From positions 1 to 37,754 of the forward strand of contig CAYXDO010000103.1 in assembly GCA_964463485.1 (NCBI GenBank): a stretch of DNA of 37,754 bases, given 5' to 3'. Of this stretch, positions 1 through 7,398 are shown piece after piece (within the stretch, counting starts at the first letter, position 1; the number at the start of each line of letters is the position of its first letter). A program made the position numbers and the translations under genes. The notes under the pieces were generated by a model, which searched no databases, was not told the origin of the DNA, and worked only from the letters and a program-made list of their open reading frames with translations. This DNA is from CAYXDO01 sp964463485. GTDB taxonomy: Bacteria > Myxococcota > Kuafuiibacteriia > Kuafuiibacteriales > Kuafuiibacteriaceae.

Positions 1-84
1 CCCAAGGCGACGGTAGGGATCCTTCGGAGCCATCGAAGGCCGAGTTGATCCGGTATTCTTTGACGGGCCCTATGGGTTCCGAAG

Positions 85-1437
85 TCATATTCCTTCCGCG
101 ACCGTCACCAGCGCGAGCTGCTCGTGCGCCGGATCCGAGGGATCGAACGCAATCAGGATCTCCGGGCCGAAGATCGCCATTTCAAGAACACTCACCGCGG
201 TCACGCGCTGGTCGATGGGGCAGGTGCCGGTGGTGCGTGAGTACCGCGAAATGAAGGGTCCCGCGGCGACGAGGAAGCTATCGTCGCGCGGCTGGATCGA
301 GTCGATCAGCAGGCGGTTGGCTTCGGGGAACGGTTCGGATCGCCACTGTCGACTCTGCTCGTCGAACCGGAAGAGTCCGCCGGCGGACGTGCCCGCCACG
401 AATCCCTGAGGAGTATACGTGAGCGAGCAAACTTGATCGACGTCCTGAGTGCCCAGCTCGGCGCGTTCGACCTCGACGACGTCCTCGCCTTCGAGCGTCA
501 GCACCACGACTCTCCCAAGTGATCCCAAAGCGGCGGCCGCGGTGGCGCGGTCACCTTCCCGGTGGAGCGCGAGCCCGCCGCAAGTGTCGTTGATGGCCGT
601 CGAGCCGAGGTCGAGACGGTGCAGAACTCTCGTCGTCGTCTCCGTGAAGAGCTCGATGGCGCCGTCTCGCGCCAGCGTGACGAAGCGCTCGCGGTCGAGC
701 GCGCCGCCCCACCTCAGCACGTCGGCGCTCGGCGGTCCGAAGGGCTCGAACGTGACTTGCCGGTTCGACCCGACGATCGTCTTGTGGATCCCAGCTCGCC
801 CGAGCAGGAACAGCTCGGAGTCGACCTGAATGGCACCTTGAGTTCGGTCGCTGCCAAAGTCACCCAGATCTTGCACCTCGAACGGTCGCTCCACCAAGAT
901 CAAGTGCCCGTTCGCATACCCAGCGAGCGCCCTTTGGTCGTCCAACGTGACGAAAAAGCGGTTGTGACTATCGAACGAGAGCTCCACACTTCGACCGGAA
1001 GTCATGGCCAGGCAGTCCTGAGCCGCAGGGACGCGGACCTCCGCAAACTTGCTCGCCGAGCCAGCCACGATCGGCTCCCATCCGGAAAACTCACCCGCAC
1101 CAGCGAGCCCTCGCAGGGAAGCTCGGGGATCCGCAGCGATCGATCGACCAGCGCCGCTAGGCAGTCGGCCGTCCGGCAGGGCGAGCTCGAAATCGAATAC
1201 GTACGCCTCGAGCGTGACTCGGTCGTCGTCGGTCAGCGTGACGGGCACTTGGATCGAAGGAGAGTATCGATAGAAAAAGGATTCGAGAGTCCCTCCCGAA
1301 TCCACCACGAGGATCTCACTCTGACCTTCCCCCATAACCTCGGGGAACGGAAAGGGAAGGTCGAGTGATCCGCCTGAGCAAGCGAGCACGGTAAAGGAGC
1401 TTCCGATCATTCCGCAACCGAGGGCACCAAAGCGCAT
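85..1437 (-). CDS. Secreted lipoprotein, propeller-like, function unknown
   Basis: This encodes a 450-residue protein with a short hydrophobic N-terminus and a lipobox (VLAC, Cys at about residue 20), so it is probably an envelope lipoprotein. The body has no catalytic motif that I recognise. It is rich in short beta-strand-like stretches ending in small or charged turns (for example LALHREGD, FVAGTSAGGLFRFD), which suggests a WD/Kelch-like beta-propeller; this is inference from texture only. The start is the ATG just before the signal sequence. The gene runs alone on the minus strand. Its stop is 84 bases from the window edge, and a repeat-rich intergenic stretch lies upstream of it. A specific substrate or partner cannot be named. 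Confidence 0.7.
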   Translation of the reverse strand: MRFGALGCGMIGSSFTVLACSGGSLDLPFPFPEVMGEGQSEILVVDSGGTLESFFYRYSPSIQVPVTLTDDDRVTLEAYVFDFELALPDGRLPSGAGRSIAADPRASLRGLAGAGEFSGWEPIVAGSASKFAEVRVPAAQDCLAMTSGRSVELSFDSHNRFFVTLDDQRALAGYANGHLILVERPFEVQDLGDFGSDRTQGAIQVDSELFLLGRAGIHKTIVGSNRQVTFEPFGPPSADVLRWGGALDRERFVTLARDGAIELFTETTTRVLHRLDLGSTAINDTCGGLALHREGDRATAAAALGSLGRVVVLTLEGEDVVEVERAELGTQDVDQVCSLTYTPQGFVAGTSAGGLFRFDEQSRQWRSEPFPEANRLLIDSIQPRDDSFLVAAGPFISRYSRTTGTCPIDQRVTAVSVLEMAIFGPEILIAFDPSDPAHEQLALVTVAEGI

Positions 1438-1518
1438 TTCCGAAGGGCATAACCGTTCGGAAGCCGAGGGGCCAGCCCGGTGCGCGAGAAGACCGACTCT
1501 CCGACTGGGGTGCGCGCG

Positions 1519-1616
1519 TCTTGCCAGCGCCTAAGCTTCGCGGACCCCTGGGAGCGCAAGCATCTTGCCTGCGCCTAGCCTTCGCGGACAAACCTGAATG
1601 GTACGGGTCCCTGGGA
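1519..1616. repeat. Hairpin-bearing dispersed repeat, left cluster
   Basis: The intergenic stretch 1438-1787 holds degenerate copies of a repeat. The best unit (1546-1589) reads CCCTGGGAGCGCAAG, then CATCTTGCCTGCGCC, then a TTCGCGGAC tail. Its core folds as a near-perfect hairpin (GCGCAAGCA against TGCCTGCGC, one mismatch). A partial unit with the tail CTAAGCTTCGCGGAC precedes it, and a diverged unit (GGGTCCCTGGGATCG) follows at about 1608. The same family recurs at 37586-37754. The open frames through it give peptides of the type GRQDACAPR, which are translations of the repeat and not genes. Nothing else is recognisable between 1438 and 1787. Confidence 0.75.
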
Positions 1617-1787
1617 TCGTGGGCATCTTTTCGATGTGTTGTCTCGCGCGCCGGCCGAAACCGAGACGCCCGACTACGAAGCTCGACTCGGACCAAGCCT
1701 CGAATCGAGAGCCTCCGAGTTGGGCGCTGATCTTCCATCTTCACAGCGCGGCCAACGAGCCGCAACCAAATGCGGCCGCGACGGGCT

Positions 1788-2093
1788 TCAGATTCCGGTG
1801 AAGATCACATCGATCGCGGCAACGAGCTCGTTTCCAGCGTCTCGCATCGAGCCAACGCGCGCTCCCAACTCGCGGCGATGTACCGCCGCTAGCTCCGCCA
1901 TCGATACGTAGCAAGTCATACCTTTGAACTCGAGCTCCGGGTTGATTCCTCGAATGGCGGCGCGACTACCCTTTTCATATACCGGTGCGACAACCCGCGT
2001 GTCAAAGCCTGCCAGCAAGTCGCTCTGAAGGTCGACGACCCCGAGCGCCTTTCCTCGCGCGCGCGAATATTCGTGAACGTCGAACTGGCTCAT
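1788..2093 (-). CDS. ccdB: CcdB-like toxin
   Basis: This encodes 101 residues, the usual size of CcdB, a gyrase poison in the F-plasmid system. The family pattern is visible: an N-terminal strand (SQFDVHEY), then VVDLQSDLL (compare FVDVQSDII in F CcdB), a central VVAPVY segment, and a C-terminal helix (RDAGNELVAAIDVIFTGI) ending in Gly-Ile as in the plasmid toxin, where the C-terminal residues are needed for poisoning. I place the start at the ATG at 2093-2091, whose A is also the last base of the ccdA stop (TGATG), giving translational coupling. A TTG codon lies just before it. Toxicity is inferred from the family; chromosomal CcdB homologues are sometimes inactive. Confidence 0.88.
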   Translation of the reverse strand: MSQFDVHEYSRARGKALGVVDLQSDLLAGFDTRVVAPVYEKGSRAAIRGINPELEFKGMTCYVSMAELAAVHRRELGARVGSMRDAGNELVAAIDVIFTGI

Positions 2094-2353
2094 CAAAAAG
2101 TCCGTCCGTGGTCGCCAAATACGCCTGACTCTTCGACCTGCCGATTGTATGCCTCAATCGATTCCCGGTTGTCTGCCAGGAACTGCTCCCGCATCCTCGC
2201 TCTTACGAGCTCGGCCAAGGTTCGCTCCAGGGTTTGTGAAAGGTTGATTCCGAGTCCCTTCGCGCGATCCAGAAGGTCCGAATTCACATTCACGTTCGTC
2301 GCTCGTTTGGGAGCACTCTCGTTGAACGAAACGACCAGCGTCGTGTTCGCCAC
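2093..2353 (-). CDS. ccdA: CcdA-like antitoxin
   Basis: This 86-residue protein has the CcdA layout. A ribbon-helix-helix-like N-terminal part (KRATNVNVNSDLLDRAK) should bind the promoter DNA. The C-terminal part (DNRESIEAYNRQVEESG, ending FGDHGRTF) matches the toxin-wrapping tail of CcdA (compare NQEGMVEVARF and FADENRDW). I chose the GTG at 2353-2351 because GGAGAGAG sits about 5 bases upstream and the length then fits the family. The same frame stays open upstream to 2656 without a stop, so a longer form fused to an unrelated N-terminal segment cannot be excluded. It overlaps ccdB by one base. Autoregulation of the pair is expected from the family. Confidence 0.83.
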   Translation of the reverse strand: MANTTLVVSFNESAPKRATNVNVNSDLLDRAKGLGINLSQTLERTLAELVRARMREQFLADNRESIEAYNRQVEESGVFGDHGRTF

Positions 2354-2550
2354 TCGTGCTCTCTCCGAATCAGATCCCGAATGCGACCTCACCCTCTCCA
2401 TTTGCCGCTGGGCTTCGGCTTCCGCCTCGCTGCGACTGGCTTTGGAGTATGGAGCGAAAGGCCAGACGTGATTCGAGTGGACGAGCACCTCCTTGTCGGC
2501 GTCGGGACCCGATAGAAATCGAGCCTTGAAAGTCTTGCCGGCCCCTCCCG

Positions 2551-2742
2551 TTACGACGACGTCCTGAGTAGCGACGAGGAGCTCGTCGCCAACGTGACGG
2601 CCCGGGTGCCGAGACCTGTGTTCGGCGGATACAGAGACCCGGACCCATCCTGACATACCGATTTTGGTCCACCGTTGAGTCCGTGCAAAGTGAACGTGTC
2701 CCCGCGACTCACTCTGAGTCCCTCAGCCTTGATGTCGATCAT
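2551..2742 (-). CDS. Possible small or frameshifted ORF upstream of ccdAB
   Basis: The ATG at 2742-2740 is preceded by a strong ribosome-binding site (AAGGAG, six bases upstream), better than most in the window. The frame gives 63 residues starting MIDIKAEGLRVSRGDTFTLH and ends at 2551. Its C-terminal end (TSSSSLLRTSS) is low-complexity and does not look like a natural end. A neighbouring frame, open from 2656 into ccdA, carries a better protein-like segment (VGDELLVATQDVVV, then FKARFLSGPD). One base change around 2660-2580 would join the two. The locus could therefore be a small gene, a frameshifted gene, or the N-terminal domain of an extended antitoxin. I recognise no family. Confidence 0.35.
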   Translation of the reverse strand: MIDIKAEGLRVSRGDTFTLHGLNGGPKSVCQDGSGSLYPPNTGLGTRAVTLATSSSSLLRTSS

Positions 2743-3138
2743 CCCGTGCTCCTTTTCGAGGTGTAGGCTGCACCAACAATGGATAGCATAACCATATGTG
2801 GATACTGTATCGACAAAAGATGTTGTGCAGGCGAAAATGGGACACAGGAGGCCGGACGGACGCGCTCGAGCGAGGAGCGCCGTCAAAGTCGGCGAAGTTG
2901 AGATCACCGTGCTCACGATCGGGGTGGGATCGCGGCTGGAGCTAGGAGCGCGGCTGGAGCCAGAGTAGTGGCGATTCCGTCGCCGCTTGCCGCGAGAGCG
3001 GCTACACCGGGTGACCGTGAGAAGAACGTTGGCCGCGCTGACTCCGACGCCCCGGCGGTCCCATCCTCAACCAGGAGCTTGGTCGCTTGTTTCGCGTTGG
3101 AGAGACCAACGTCGCTGGCTTTACGGTAAGCTCGGCGG
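2743..3138. promoter_or_regulatory. Divergent intergenic region between ccd locus and nucleotidyltransferase
   Basis: This stretch of about 400 bases separates the minus-strand ccd locus from the plus-strand nucleotidyltransferase gene. Bases 2770-2830 are clearly more AT-rich than the surroundings and contain CATATG and TATGCTAT-like words on the minus strand, plausible for the ccd promoter and its operator. I cannot assign -35 and -10 boxes with confidence. Bases 2930-3120 show short GC-rich direct repeats (GGAGCTAGGAGCGCGGCTGG-like) and no gene. Confidence 0.3.
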
Positions 3139-3612
3139 GTGGACTACCCGCTGATCTTGGCCGTGCTCCGAGCCCTCAAGCATGAAGGCGTCGAGTTCAA
3201 GGTGTTCGGAGGCGTCGCGGTCAACCTCCATGGTCTCGCGAGGGCAACGGAAGATCTGGACATCTTCATTGCTCCAACGCCGTTGAACGTCGATCGGCTG
3301 CGCGCTGCCCTGAACCGAGTCTTCGCTGATCCTGAGATCGCGTCGATCACCGCCGAGGACTTGCTCGGAGCCTATCCCGCCATCCAGTATGTTCCGCCGC
3401 AAAACGACTTCCACATCGACATCCTCACGCGCCTCGGCGAAGCGTTCAGCTACGAGGACGTGGAGGTCGAGGAGCTCGACGTCGAGGGGACTCTGGTCCC
3501 CGTCGCGACGCCAAGGATGCTCTATCGGATGAAACGAAGCACAGTTCGATACAAGGACCGACTCGACGCAGAGCGATTGCGAGCTGAGTTCGACCTAAAG
3601 GAAGATGTGTAG
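3139..3612 (+). CDS. Nucleotidyltransferase of the AbiEii/MNT type
   Basis: This 157-residue protein carries the pol-beta-type nucleotidyltransferase signature. GGVAVNLHG (Gly24-Gly25) is followed by ATEDLDIFI, with Asp39 and Asp41 as the metal-binding pair, and HIDIL supplies a third acidic residue near position 94. The C-terminal MKRSTVRYKDRLD resembles the MK-R-KD-D segment typical of AbiEii-related and DUF6036-like transferases that modify a partner RNA or protein. The start is GTG at 3139. The next gene begins immediately after its stop (TAG then ATG), so the two are translationally coupled. By context this is probably the enzymatic half of a two-gene toxin-antitoxin or defence module. 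The substrate is unknown. Confidence 0.75.
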   Translation: MDYPLILAVLRALKHEGVEFKVFGGVAVNLHGLARATEDLDIFIAPTPLNVDRLRAALNRVFADPEIASITAEDLLGAYPAIQYVPPQNDFHIDILTRLGEAFSYEDVEVEELDVEGTLVPVATPRMLYRMKRSTVRYKDRLDAERLRAEFDLKEDV

Positions 3613-3858
3613 ATGCCCGTAACGAAGTTCCGTTCAATCGAGGAGATGCCGGAGGCGGGTAAGTTGGATCCAGCCAGTCCCCAGCTTCTGCGGGTCATCG
3701 CGAGAATCTGGGAGACGGCTTCCGTGCTTTTTCCTCGGCAGTTCCCCCGAGGCGTGCGCCGGTACCGATCGTACTCGGAGATGAGTGCCGACCAGGAGCG
3801 ACTGGAGCACGAAGCCATACAGGAGGTACGAGCTCGACGCACGGGCCAGCGCGGCTAG
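3613..3858 (+). CDS. Small partner of the nucleotidyltransferase
   Basis: This encodes 81 residues and starts directly after the stop of the transferase gene with no spacer. It is charged and helical in character. Features include KFRSIEEMPEA near the N-terminus, a central RVIARIWETASVLFP helix, FPRGVRRYRS, and a C-terminal SADQERLEHEAIQEVRARR helix. I have the impression of a recurring small family of this form (a basic 'FPRGV-R-RS' core) encoded next to AbiEii-like transferases, but I cannot name it. A role as antitoxin or substrate protein is inferred from the coupling only. The gene is followed by repeat-rich DNA. Confidence 0.6.
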   Translation: MPVTKFRSIEEMPEAGKLDPASPQLLRVIARIWETASVLFPRQFPRGVRRYRSYSEMSADQERLEHEAIQEVRARRTGQRG

Positions 3859-3920
3859 AGCCGCGCGCGCCTGCGCGGCTAGCGATTGCTAGCGATTGCT
3901 AATCCTGAATCCCGATCCCA

Positions 3921-4105
3921 GGCACGGGCACGGGCACGGGCACGGGCACGACGGTCCGCGCCACGCGCGAACCACCTGAGGAACCACCTCGATGAGTGAC
4001 ACCCTAGCTCTAGCTCGCTAGCCAGCCACTAGCATCGAAATTCGGCGCGGCTCTGCGAGCACTTCGTGCCCGTGCCCGTCCGTGCCCGTGCCCGTGCCCG
4101 TGCCC
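3921..4105. repeat. Inverted GGGCAC hexamer arrays
   Basis: Five GGCACG units (3921-3950) face an array of the complementary CGTGCC hexamer (4065-4105, with one irregular unit) across a spacer of about 114 bases. The arms can pair as a long GC-rich cruciform. Short direct repeats of AGCGATTGCT flank the structure on the left (3879-3900), and GCGATTGCTT occurs about three times on the right (4123-4150). No gene is supported between 3859 and 4152. Open frames through the arrays give Val-Pro dipeptide runs and are artefacts. Confidence 0.75.
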
Positions 4106-4120
4106 GATCCTAATCCTGCC
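4013..4120 (+). repeat. ~100-bp dispersed repeat R, copy 1
   Basis: The unit begins CTCGCTAGCCAGCCACT, continues with GAAATTCGGCG and GGCTCTGCGAG, then the CGTGCC hexamer run, and ends GATCCTAATCCTGCC. It matches 14529-14628 in the same orientation, differing by a few substitutions and by hexamer number. Each copy lies next to a fragment of the duplicated lipoprotein gene. Confidence 0.8.
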
Positions 4121-4152
4121 GAGCGATTGCTTGCGATTGCTTGCGATTGCTC

Positions 4153-4538
4153 GGCGGGATTCGAACACATGGATTCAAGGACGCTCATCGAGGGTCACGG
4201 CAAAGGGTTGTGCGCCGAGGCCGCCGATCACCGTCAGCTCTCCTGCCGAGCTCGAACCCGAGGAGGCTACCCCCCGGGGCACATTCAGCACGTGTGCCGT
4301 GGCAACTCAGAATCACCAGTTCCAGGGCGGCATCGCCCGTTACATCTCCCGTCGCGAGCTCGATCACCACGATTCTCTGCCCAGGAGTGCGACTCATTCG
4401 ACTCTGCGAGTCTCGCCGGTTCCACGAAGTCGATGGCGAAACTCACGGCCGAGTCCTCGGCTGAAATGGCTGCGGCCATGAGTCGTGCCCGCACGGACCA
4501 CAACCCAACGACCGGCGGCGGTGTGACTCGTGCCTCGG
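4153..4538 (-). pseudogene. Fragment of a second copy of the 771-residue lipoprotein gene
   Basis: Bases 4181-4538 align with 10709-11065 inside the intact lipoprotein gene (residues about 211-330), and 4153-4180 align with the extreme 3' end of that gene (9361-9390). The roughly 1.3 kb between these two parts is missing. Many substitutions and small indels break the reading frame. Recognisable remnants are the frames encoding EPARL and IELATGDVTGDAALELVIL, the latter an FG-GAP-like strand seen in the parent. It is a decayed, internally deleted copy and not a gene. Confidence 0.85.
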
Positions 4539-4594
4539 AGGGGCACCGCGCGAAACGCAGCGGACACCCGTGGACAGGGCCTTGAGGGCTCGAA

Positions 4595-5995
4595 CTATGG
4601 TGACTCGCCTTCGCCGCGGAGCCAGATTGAGAAGGACGGCGACGTGGCGTCAACGGTTGAGATCTCGACCCCGAGCTCGTCGGTTCCCAGGTCCGTCGGC
4701 GTGTAAAGAATGAAAACGCTAGCCGCGTCGCCTCTTCCGAGCGGTATCGGGACGGCGCTATCTGAAACAAACTCCCCGCCAGTCAAACTGGGGCTTTCGA
4801 ACGTGCACGCTGAGGTGCCGGTGTTGGTAATCAGGAACCACCGCTCGGCACTCGACCCAACCTCCACCGTCCCGAAGTCGAGGTCGGAGGCCGACACTCT
4901 GAGATGGCACTTTGCTGCGCGGGTCGTGCATATTTGCGCCTGACACTCGGAACAGGGTCCGCAGTCCGCGTCGCTGGCACAGGGGGGGCACTCGGGACTG
5001 TGATTGGGGACGCAGGCGCCCGTCGCATCGCAGGCCTTGACCACGGTGTCCTCGACGCAGCCGGGGTCGGCGGGGTCACAACTGCGACAGAAGTCTCCAC
5101 AACTCTTGCGCGCGCAAGGAACGTATGGGATTGAGCGGAGGCAGCGCCCGTCCATGCAGCTCTTCCCAGCTGGACAAGGCGCGGCGGCTCGGCAACCGAT
5201 CGCTCCATCGCAGACCCCATCCCAGCATAACTCGTTGTCCGGACAATCGGCGTCGCAGCCGCATGGGCTGGGCGGGCAAAGGCCAGCCGCGGCGGCTTCG
5301 CACCGGCCACTCGGGCCGCACACGTTCGCGCCCTCTGCCGACAGGCATCCCGCGTCATCGGCGTCGCAGATGGAACATCGTGCTCCGCAAGCCTTGTCCG
5401 CGCACAAACCAGCCGTTTCGAAAACTCCATAGGACGAGAGGTGCTGGAGAGTACCTCTTACGGCACGTTCGGCATCCAGCTGGGTCGAGTCATGGACTGC
5501 AGACGGAGCCGCAGTGTCAATGTTTGCGAGGACGAGACTCGAGCTTCCTCCAGCGTCCACCGAAATGGTCAAGCTTACAGGCGCAGCGAACGTGATCCCT
5601 GTGGGCCCAAGCTCGTATATCGGCGAAACAAGCCTGGGTCGTGGTTCTCGTTTCACGCGCATCGTGATTTCGGTCTCCCGTACGAGCGCACCCGGGGCGA
5701 ACCGAAGCGCCGCTGTCCCGTCCGCGCTCACGATCCGACCTCCCTTCGGGCCAATGGCGCCACCCGTGAGTTCCTCTAGCATCACACTCTCCAAACAGCC
5801 CGCAGTCAGAAAACAGACTCCGATGATGCGGGCGGCGTTGACTGGCCGCCGGCTCGTCGACCTAGCAGGTCGCTGAAAAAGTCGATTTCTCGGACCGCGA
5901 CTTTGCACGTGATCGGCACAGGGCAGAAAATCCCAATGTTTACGTGGGGGGGAGGGCACGGGCACGGTATGAGTCTCAGAGCCTCTTTCGGGCAT
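4595..5995 (-). CDS. ZU5 / Cys-rich / HYDIN-type lipoprotein with repeat-derived N-terminus
   Basis: This encodes about 466 residues. A lipoprotein signal (RIIGVCFLTAGC) is followed by a ZU5-like domain (GGRIVSADGTAALRFAPGAL), then about 180 residues of paired Cys motifs, and a C-terminal ASH/HYDIN-type Ig domain (LDFGTVEVGSSAERWF to IWLRGEG). It is probably anchored in the outer or inner membrane and displays binding domains. I chose the ATG at 5995-5993 because GGAGGTG lies five bases upstream. The odd feature is that the roughly 42 codons right after this start come from a MITE-like element (5865-5989), so the signal sequence sits about 50 residues downstream of Met. Export may be impaired. 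It follows the FecR gene on the same strand by about 75 bases. Confidence 0.8.
   Translation of the reverse strand: MPERGSETHTVPVPSPPRKHWDFLPCADHVQSRGPRNRLFQRPARSTSRRPVNAARIIGVCFLTAGCLESVMLEELTGGAIGPKGGRIVSADGTAALRFAPGALVRETEITMRVKREPRPRLVSPIYELGPTGITFAAPVSLTISVDAGGSSSLVLANIDTAAPSAVHDSTQLDAERAVRGTLQHLSSYGVFETAGLCADKACGARCSICDADDAGCLSAEGANVCGPSGRCEAAAAGLCPPSPCGCDADCPDNELCWDGVCDGAIGCRAAAPCPAGKSCMDGRCLRSIPYVPCARKSCGDFCRSCDPADPGCVEDTVVKACDATGACVPNHSPECPPCASDADCGPCSECQAQICTTRAAKCHLRVSASDLDFGTVEVGSSAERWFLITNTGTSACTFESPSLTGGEFVSDSAVPIPLGRGDAASVFILYTPTDLGTDELGVEISTVDATSPSFSIWLRGEGESP
5865..5989 (+). mobile_element. MITE-like element, copy C, truncated on the right
   Basis: The left end reads GCAGGTCGCTGAAAAAG directly after a TA (5863-5864). 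The interior holds GGGCACGGGCACGG and the conserved right-hand stretch ATGAGTCTCAGAGCCTC, then stops at CTTTC where copy A continues with AGCGACCTGC. The last ~10 bases of the right inverted repeat are therefore lost. The element lies within the 5' coding end of the ZU5 lipoprotein gene and keeps its frame. Confidence 0.8.
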
Positions 5996-6069
5996 ATTCA
6001 CCTCCGTCCGCGAAGAGTCGCGGCCTTGGTTTGTTTCCGGCATTCACCATTTCGTTTCGATCCCTCGGT

Positions 6070-7398
6070 TCATTTTGGGGGCTCGGTTTGGTCGAGAATA
6101 CGACGCACTCTGTCGCGGAGATGATCCCCGCTCAATCCTCGAACAAGTGCCCTTGCCGCCGAAGGTTCGATGACGAGCAGTCGTTCTGCCACGGAGACCC
6201 GCAAGCCTTCGAGCTCTTGGGTATTCGGGGGTGCCCGAGTTAGGATCCGCGCGGCGCGGACTGGGTCGTTGCGAGAGAGCACGATCCTGGCCCAAAGCGC
6301 GGTTCGCTCCGGATGAAGCGAACCCGAAGGAAAACTGTCGGCAGCGGACTGACAAGCGCGCTCGGCTTCCTCCAGTCGTGACAAAGAGAACAACAACTCG
6401 GCGCGCCGATACTCGACCTCCTCCGCATAGGGGCGGCCGGTCGCCAAATTCGCCACCGAGTCGTAGCGCTCCAGGGCATCTCTCAAAAGTCCCGCCTGTC
6501 GAAGCCGGTCCGCCGTTTCGAGCAACTCAGCGGCGCTGAGACCGGAATCGGGTTCCGTTGGAGGTGCAGGCTTCGACGGAGGTGGCGGCCTGGTGGAGAT
6601 TTTCGCCTGCGTGGCACCTGACCATTTTTGCGAGGACGTGCGCGCAGTCTGGGCTTCTGTCGAGCGAGGTGGACTCCGACCATCAACGGCGAGATCCGTG
6701 AGCCGCCGTGAATCGACGACCAAGTGCTCTCCTGGGCCAAGGATGATGACGTCGGTAGGACTTCGCGTGACGCTGACGACGCCGGCGACGACGTGAACTG
6801 ACGTCCGAATGGAGGGACAGCTCCCTTCCGTGCAATCGATGGTTCCAACTTCGACGGTGAAACGAGTTCCCACGACTTCAATTTTGGCGTTCGGCGTAGC
6901 CAGCTCGAAGGTCTCCCCGCCGACGAGTTTGTCCACGAGGACATCGACTCGCCCCGAACCGAGCGAGACCAAGGCGCGGCTCGGATCTGAGCTCGAAACC
7001 TGAATTTCGGCGGTCGGCTGTGCAGTGATCGTCGCCTTCCCGATTCGCAGCACTCGCTCGATCGGCAGGGGAGAGTGAACACCGACCTTGGGCGGCGAGG
7101 AAACCGGGGTTGTCGTCAACGGTCCGGCGAGAGCGAGGAGAGCTGCCACGCCCACCAGCGCGACCGCGAACGCTGGCACACTGGGCGACTGGCGTCGTGG
7201 GGCGACAGTCTGAGTCGTCGTCAGATCCCTGCGAATGGCCGACCAGACCCGTGCGCGAGCCTCCGGCTGCAACATCGGAGCGTTCGCCAAGAGTAGAAGC
7301 CTGGCCTCCTCCAGCCGAGATCTGCACTCTGGACAATGGGCGAGATGGTCGGCGGGCTGGCCTACCGGGCGCGCCTCGCTTGAGTAGCGACAAGTCAT
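6070..7398 (-). CDS. Anti-sigma factor with FecR domain and TPR-like tail
   Basis: This encodes 442 residues. The N-terminal zinc anti-sigma motif HxxxCxxC (His18, Cys22, Cys25) is followed by one membrane segment (AFAVALVGVAALLALAGPL, about residues 75-93). A periplasmic FecR domain (ITAQPTAEIQVSS, FELATPNAKIEVVGTRF, VVAGVVSV) comes next, then a Pro-rich linker and a TPR-like helical tail (AELLETADRLRQAG, YRRAELLFSLSRLEEAERA). It should hold the sigma factor encoded just upstream inactive at the inner membrane until a periplasmic signal acts on the FecR part. The ATG overlaps the sigma stop (ATGA), which fixes the start. Confidence 0.87.
   Translation of the reverse strand: MTCRYSSEARPVGQPADHLAHCPECRSRLEEARLLLLANAPMLQPEARARVWSAIRRDLTTTQTVAPRRQSPSVPAFAVALVGVAALLALAGPLTTTPVSSPPKVGVHSPLPIERVLRIGKATITAQPTAEIQVSSSDPSRALVSLGSGRVDVLVDKLVGGETFELATPNAKIEVVGTRFTVEVGTIDCTEGSCPSIRTSVHVVAGVVSVTRSPTDVIILGPGEHLVVDSRRLTDLAVDGRSPPRSTEAQTARTSSQKWSGATQAKISTRPPPPSKPAPPTEPDSGLSAAELLETADRLRQAGLLRDALERYDSVANLATGRPYAEEVEYRRAELLFSLSRLEEAERACQSAADSFPSGSLHPERTALWARIVLSRNDPVRAARILTRAPPNTQELEGLRVSVAERLLVIEPSAARALVRGLSGDHLRDRVRRILDQTEPPK

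Noticed and set aside
1316..1765. Minus-strand frame across the 1.5-kb intergenic region
   Set aside because: The central peptide is the translation of the hairpin repeat (GRQDACAPR type), and the end overlaps the lipoprotein signal region.
4153..4180. Possible tRNA 3' part on the minus strand (a TTCGAATCC-like T-loop)
   Set aside because: The flanking bases do not pair as a T-stem, no cloverleaf is found, and the stretch is explained as a copy of the lipoprotein gene 3' end at 9361-9390.
4082..4585. Frame beginning with a Val-Pro run
   Set aside because: It is produced by the hexamer array and the decayed lipoprotein fragment.
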